The notes under the pieces were generated by a model. The model had not been told where the DNA came from and searched no databases. It saw only the letters and a program-made list of their open reading frames with translations. The translations under genes were made by a program, and so were the position numbers. Below are positions 60,717-64,000 of a stretch of DNA of 64,000 nt, one piece after another. Numbering within the stretch: the first letter of the stretch is position 1; each line of letters begins with the position of its first letter. The DNA is from Streptomyces sp. WMMC940 (lineage in GTDB: Bacteria > Actinomycetota > Actinomycetes > Streptomycetales > Streptomycetaceae), in NCBI RefSeq assembly GCF_027460265.1, contig NZ_JAPZBC010000001.1:62001-126000 (forward strand), read 5' to 3'.

Positions 60717-61416
60717 GAGCCTCTTTCATCCTGAATAGTCGCAGGTCAGTAGTGTGTGGACGGCCTGGACGACGGTGCCGATCCGGCGGGTGGAGCATCT
60801 GGCTCGCCGTAGTAGCCGCCAGGACTTCAGCTGTGCGAAGGCCCGTTCTCCTGGAGCTCTCAGCCGAGCATGGTCGCGGTTGAACTGCTGGTAGTGCTCG
60901 GGTTGTTCGCGGTGATTCTTGTACGGGGTTCGGACAGTGGCGCCGGCGCCCTGGTAGGCGCGGTCCGCGAGGACGAGGATCTGTCGGGTGAGGCAGGCCT
61001 GGACGATGCCGTGGGCGCGGGCCGCGGTCAGGTCGTGGGTGCGGCCCGGTGTCGCGCGGGAGAACCACAGCGGTGTGCCGTCGGATCGGGCGATGACCTG
61101 CACGTTCATGCCGTGCTTGCGGTGCTTCATGGAGTAGTACGGCTCGTCCGCGCGGATCCGGTCGATGGGAATCAGGGTGCCGTCAACGATGACGTGGTCG
61201 CTTTCACCAAGGCCGGTCAGAGCTTCATGAAGGCCGGGCGCCCAGGAAGCCAGAACGTCCAAGGCCTCGTCCACGTACCGCCAGGCGGTGGCCTGGGATA
61301 TCCCGAAACCGGCTCCGAGCTGCGAGAACGTCTCGTTCTTGCGCAGATGGACCAGGGTGAGCAGCGCCTGCTTGAAGCAACCGAGCTTGCGCCAGCGGAC
61401 GTTGCGGGCCCGGCGG
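60717..61416 (-). mobile_element. IS5-family element remnant cut by the IS3-family insertion
   Basis: The left end GAGCCTCTTTCATCC resembles the ends of the IS5 copies at 19.0 and 53.6 kb. The minus strand encodes a related transposase (stop at 60726) reading RWRKLGCFKQALLTLVHLRK, LGAGFGISQATAWRYVDEAL, HVIVDGTLIPIDRI and DRAYQGAGATVRT to LLTCDYSG. At 61416 the coding sequence is broken by the IS3-family element, and the N terminus is missing from the other side. Confidence 0.88.
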
Positions 61417-61459
61417 TGTCCCTCCCCTCGTAGCGTGAAGACCGTGACTGCAGGGGAAG

Positions 61460-61756
61460 TTGGGAGTCATGGCGGAGAAGCGACGGAAGTTCGATCCGGA
61501 GTTCCGTGAGGGGGCCGTACGGATCGTGACGGAGACCGGCAAGACGATCGCCGAGGTCGCCGAAGACCTGGGGATCAACGAGACCACTCTGGCGAGTTGG
61601 GTCTCCCGCGCCCGTCGGGCAGGGATCGCACCGGCCGGCGGGAGTGACGAGCTGGAGCGTCTGCGGCGTGAGGTCGCCCAGCTCAAGCGGGAGAAGAAGG
61701 AACTGGTCATGGAGCGTGATGTCCTCAAACGCTGCATGGTCCTGTGGGTGAAGTAG
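61460..61756 (+). CDS. IS3-family transposase OrfA (HTH protein)
   Basis: This 98-aa protein has the same sequence as the OrfA of copy A: helix-turn-helix KTIAEVAEDLGINETTLASW and a Leu-rich coiled coil. Its end overlaps orfB by 13 bp in the -1 frame. Confidence 0.93.
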   Translation: MGVMAEKRRKFDPEFREGAVRIVTETGKTIAEVAEDLGINETTLASWVSRARRAGIAPAGGSDELERLRREVAQLKREKKELVMERDVLKRCMVLWVK

Positions 61757-62664
61757 CCGTGGCGGACCCGGCGTCCGTCGTCGGGGTGATCAGCGACTTC
61801 AGGACCGAGCACGGCATTTCGCACCGTGTCTCCTGCCGCGCTCTGGGCGTGAGCGAGGCATGGTTCTACAAGCACCGCACCCGTCGGCCCACCCGGCGTG
61901 AGCTGCGCAGACAGCGTCTGATCGAAGCGGTGAAGGAGGAGTTCGACGACTCCGGCGGCACCTACGGCTCGCCGAAGATCTGGATCAGGCTGGTGAGGCA
62001 GGGCTGGCGGGTCTCCGTGAACACCGTCGCGAAGATCATGTCGGAGTTCGGCCTGGTCGCGCGGAAGGTACGAAGACGGCGGGGGCTGACCCGGCCGGGG
62101 AAACGGCTGGCCGCCCCGGACTTCGTGCGCCGCGACTTCACCGCCGAGGCGCCCGACCTGGTCTGGTGCGGAGACATGACCGAGATCGACGCCGGCGAGG
62201 GCAAGCTCTATCTGGCCACGGTCATAGACCTGTTCTCCCGCCGCCTGCTCGGCTATGCGATGGGCGCCCGCCACGATGCCGACCTGGTCGTCGCTGCCCT
62301 CCACATGGCCGCCGCCACCCGCGGCGGGGACGTCCGCGGTGTGATCTTCCACAGCGATCGCGGAAGCGAGTACGGCTCGCGGAAGTTCCGCCGGGCCTGC
62401 CGGAAGCTGGGCGTCACCCAGTCCATGGGCCGGGTCGGATCATGTTTCGACAACGCCGTCAGCGAGGCGTTCAACAGCGTGCTGAAGGTCGAGTACGTCC
62501 ATCGCCGGACCTTCGCCACCCGCACCGAGGCCCGGATCCGGATCGCGACCTGGATCACCGACTTCTACAACGCTCGACGACTACACAGCGTGTGCGGCTG
62601 GAAGAGCCCGATCGACTACGAACACGACTACTGGGCCGGCTTCACCGGGGAGCTGGCTGCATAG
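61744..62664 (+). CDS. IS3-family transposase OrfB (DDE integrase)
   Basis: This 306-aa protein is the same as OrfB of copy A with the complete D-D-E set (GDMTEID, HSDRGSEY, SEAFNSVLKVE). The first codon is GTG at 61744, but an OrfAB fusion by frameshifting is expected in this family. Confidence 0.93.
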   Translation: MGEVAVADPASVVGVISDFRTEHGISHRVSCRALGVSEAWFYKHRTRRPTRRELRRQRLIEAVKEEFDDSGGTYGSPKIWIRLVRQGWRVSVNTVAKIMSEFGLVARKVRRRRGLTRPGKRLAAPDFVRRDFTAEAPDLVWCGDMTEIDAGEGKLYLATVIDLFSRRLLGYAMGARHDADLVVAALHMAAATRGGDVRGVIFHSDRGSEYGSRKFRRACRKLGVTQSMGRVGSCFDNAVSEAFNSVLKVEYVHRRTFATRTEARIRIATWITDFYNARRLHSVCGWKSPIDYEHDYWAGFTGELAA

Positions 62665-62694
62665 GAAGGTCTCCACGAAACCGGGGGATTGACA

Positions 62695-63140
62695 CCCACA
62701 CTCGCAGTCCGGACCGGCCGAACTCGGTGCGCAGCGGACGCTGGAACGCGTCGTACGTCACGTTGTTGACCAACGGACCGGCCAGGTTGCTTGTACCGAC
62801 GGCCTGGTCGTACGGAGCGAGGTGGAGTAGCGGTGGCTGACCCGTTCGGCTGCCTGGCCGCCGAACGCGGGATGGCGGGTCCACTCCGTGATGATCCGGC
62901 CAATACCGGTGCCGGACGGCGCCTGGGTCTCGCGCTCGCGCAGCAGACCGTCGTAGAGGATGTACTCGCTCCGGTAGTCACCAGTGTGGCGCAGGATCTT
63001 CGTGGTCACCACGGTGGGCGCCGTACGCGAGACCGCGTACGTGTACTCCTTGCTGGGCGCCGTCGGGTTCTCGACCTCGGACCAGCCGGTTCCCCAGACC
63101 TTGACGATCCGGCCCAGTCCGTCCCGTATCGCGTCGGTGC
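62695..63140 (-). pseudogene. RHS/YD-repeat protein fragment, truncated by IS3-family element
   Basis: The minus strand reads DAIRDGLGRIVKVWGTGWSE, VVTTKILRHTGDYRSEYILY and DGLLRERETQAPSGTGIGRI, then in another frame PYDQAVGTSNLAGPLVNNVT and YDAFQRPLRTEF. These are YD-type repeats of RHS proteins. A frameshift near 62900 and the IS at 62694 leave only a fragment. RHS proteins deliver C-terminal toxins; a toxin/immunity pair is encoded 0.4 kb upstream. Confidence 0.75.
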
Positions 63141-63529
63141 GACCTTCGCCGGCGGCGAGAACAAAGTCGAGGCGATGGCCCAGGGCTGCATCTCTGCGGC
63201 CTGATCGAACCCATCCCTTCACCTGACTGGCCCCGCCCGCTGCCATGCCCCCAGGGGTGGGAATCTCGCTCGCCAGCAGTGGCGCGCCGGCGCCGCTGCG
63301 CCGCGACCTCGACCAGGACGCCGTGTCCGGCGAACGCATCGTCTGACGGCCTGCCCACGGCGACCCGGGGGTGATCCTCCCATGGCACCCGGGGCGCGCG
63401 CAGGCAGGTGCAATCAACGGAGTACGGCGCGCCGTGACACATCACGCTTTCGGTTTCGGAATTCCACTTACGGCCGCCGGGCATCACCCGCCCGGTTCCG
63501 CTGACGAAATCCCCTCCCGCTGGACAGGC
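63141..63529. other. Region without confident gene
   Basis: Between the RHS fragment and the terminator of the barstar gene I see GC-rich DNA with frames that carry no motif. It may hold decayed parts of the RHS locus. Confidence 0.4.
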
Positions 63530-63562
63530 GAAAGCCCCGCAGAACGGGACTGCGGGGCTTTC
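63530..63562 (-). terminator. Terminator downstream of the barstar-like gene
   Basis: A perfect 13-bp stem (GAAAGCCCCGCAG and its complement) encloses a 7-nt loop (AACGGGA). It lies 28 bp after the barstar-like stop and would end minus-strand transcription of the toxin/immunity pair. Confidence 0.85.
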
Positions 63563-63589
63563 ACCGTTGTTCTGGCCGTCACATGGGCG

Positions 63590-63880
63590 TCAGTCGAACG
63601 TCACGGAGAAGCGCTTCGACTCGTCATTCGCCTCGTCCTGCTCCTGCACCCGCAGGAGCAGGTCGCGGATCTGGTCGAAAACGGCCGAGCCGAGCGCCTT
63701 CCTGCTGAGCTCCGCGTCCTTCCAGACCAGTTCCACCGGGCGTTCGACGTCCGTCGTCAGCCGATCCCACAAGGCACTCAAGTTCGCCCCGTAGTACGGG
63801 CCGAAATCCAGAGTCCGGGCGAGGAACCCGTGGAGGTCCGACACGGTGCGGAGGGTTGCGCCCTCGATGACGACCTTCAT
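63590..63880 (-). CDS. Barstar-family ribonuclease inhibitor (immunity protein)
   Basis: The start is ATG 63880 with GGAAG upstream. The 96-aa protein follows the barstar pattern: MKVVIEGATLRTVSDLHGFL, then FGPYYGANLSALWDRLTTDV (inhibitory helix and loop that plug the RNase active site), then PVELVWKDAELSRKAL. It begins 5 bp after the stop of a ribonuclease-like gene, the normal toxin-immunity order. Confidence 0.9.
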   Translation of the reverse strand: MKVVIEGATLRTVSDLHGFLARTLDFGPYYGANLSALWDRLTTDVERPVELVWKDAELSRKALGSAVFDQIRDLLLRVQEQDEANDESKRFSVTFD

Positions 63881-63885
63881 GAATC

Positions 63886-64000
63886 TCACTTCCAGTTGGG
63901 GAGCAGGACGAAGCTCTTGTAATGGTCGAACGTCACGTAGGCGAGTCCGTCGTCCGAGTAGACGAGCCGGGTACCCGGCTGCTTGGAGCGCTTCATCGTA
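63886..64000 (-). CDS. C-terminal end of a ribonuclease (barnase/RNase N1-like) toxin, partial
   Basis: The minus strand from the window edge reads MKRSKQPGTRLVYSDDGLAY and VTFDHYKSFVLLPNWK, then TGA (63886-63888). The DHYKSF segment contains the catalytic-His strand of bacterial guanyl-specific ribonucleases (compare DHYKTF in barnase). The rest of the gene lies outside the window; it may be the toxic tip of a larger secreted or RHS protein. Confidence 0.75.
   Translation of the reverse strand, partial: TMKRSKQPGTRLVYSDDGLAYVTFDHYKSFVLLPNWK

Larger units (their letters stand above)
61417..62694 (+). mobile_element. IS3-family insertion sequence, copy B (1278 bp)
   Basis: Same length and ends as copy A (1782-3059) but in the opposite orientation, 58 kb away. 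Flanks are CGG on the left and CCC on the right, so no target duplication is visible. The left flank is an IS5 transposase gene and the right flank an RHS gene remnant, which are unrelated, so rearrangement is likely here as at copy A. Confidence 0.95.

Noticed and set aside
1782..62694. A classical composite transposon formed by the two IS3-family copies
   Set aside because: The outer flanks show no duplicated target, and the inner contents are a patchwork of independently inserted elements, so simple en bloc transposition is not supported; reported only as a structural oddity.
1..64000. CRISPR arrays, tRNA or rRNA genes
   Set aside because: No regularly spaced repeats with spacers, and no tRNA- or rRNA-like sequence, were recognised in reading the window.

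Overview
The window is high-GC actinobacterial DNA, almost certainly Streptomyces. Gene content supports this: a cysC-cysD-cysN-ssu type sulfur block, GlxA-type AraC regulators, a recombinase with an N-terminal Cys-rich domain, a helicase-associated-domain remnant, and GTG starts with ATGA/GTGA overlaps. It is accessory DNA, such as a chromosome arm, island or plasmid. I count three full-length insertion sequences (two copies of one IS3-type element and one IS256-type), an ISL3-type element, an IS110, three IS5-type elements, an ISAzo13-type transposase, and more than a dozen broken mobile-element or host-gene remnants.

Left part (1-23.2 kb). A membrane-protein end, a dead IS3 transposase and a YunG-like gene truncated by an IS3-family element (1782-3059) are followed by remnants and a TerC protein with an added zinc-ribbon-like tail. 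From 6.2 to 13.2 kb lies a minus-strand set of redox and metal(loid) genes: beta-carbonic anhydrase, CcdA, a TlpA-like lipoprotein, a Crp/Fnr regulator, a membrane protein, an ArsM-like methyltransferase overlapping a large Cys-rich radical SAM enzyme of the MJ0619/Tes type, a MerT-like small protein and a MauE-like protein. Next come a broken DUF3179 gene, a graveyard of recombinase, Tn3, IS30 and IS3 pieces, an HD hydrolase divergent from a GlxA-type regulator, and a nest of insertion sequences (an IS256 element inside an IS5 element, beside another IS5 element). The part ends with scrambled rpiR and HNH fragments.

Centre (23.2-47.6 kb). This is the most interesting region: one long minus-strand array whose genes mostly overlap by ATGA/GTGA. 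In transcription order it encodes a 61-aa secreted or anchored peptide, a UDP-sugar dehydrogenase (one extra G), an A-PCP-E-like NRPS, a NodB deacetylase, an MFS exporter, an ATP-grasp ligase, a VOC protein, an Ldh_2 dehydrogenase fused to a dead ABC-ATPase-like domain, and a Gfo/Idh oxidoreductase. An inserted IS110 element follows. The array then continues with two TIM-barrel proteins, a sulfotransferase, a second ATP-grasp ligase, a GT2 glycosyltransferase, cysC, cysD and cysN, and a sulfonate/sulfate-type ABC importer. The cys block lacks cysH and sulfite reductase, so it probably makes PAPS for the sulfotransferase. I read the array as an undescribed pathway to a sulfated, sugar- or uronate-containing peptide-like metabolite, with a LuxR-type regulator at 46.6-47.6 kb.

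Right part (47.7-64 kb). This part holds an ISL3-family element with about 43-bp inverted repeats, a SUKH protein, a GlxA-type regulator divergent from a DJ-1/PfpI gene with three small genes behind it, and the second IS5 copy. A mosaic of glycosyltransferase, IS256, ISAzo13 and IS5 fragments follows. Then come a WYL regulator divergent from an epoxide-hydrolase-like enzyme, an IS5 element cut by the second full copy of the IS3-family element (61417-62694), an RHS remnant, and a barstar/ribonuclease immunity-toxin pair at the right edge.

Many genes differ from an intact reading frame by one base, several of them in homopolymers. Either real decay or sequencing error could explain this, and it limits every pseudogene call below.
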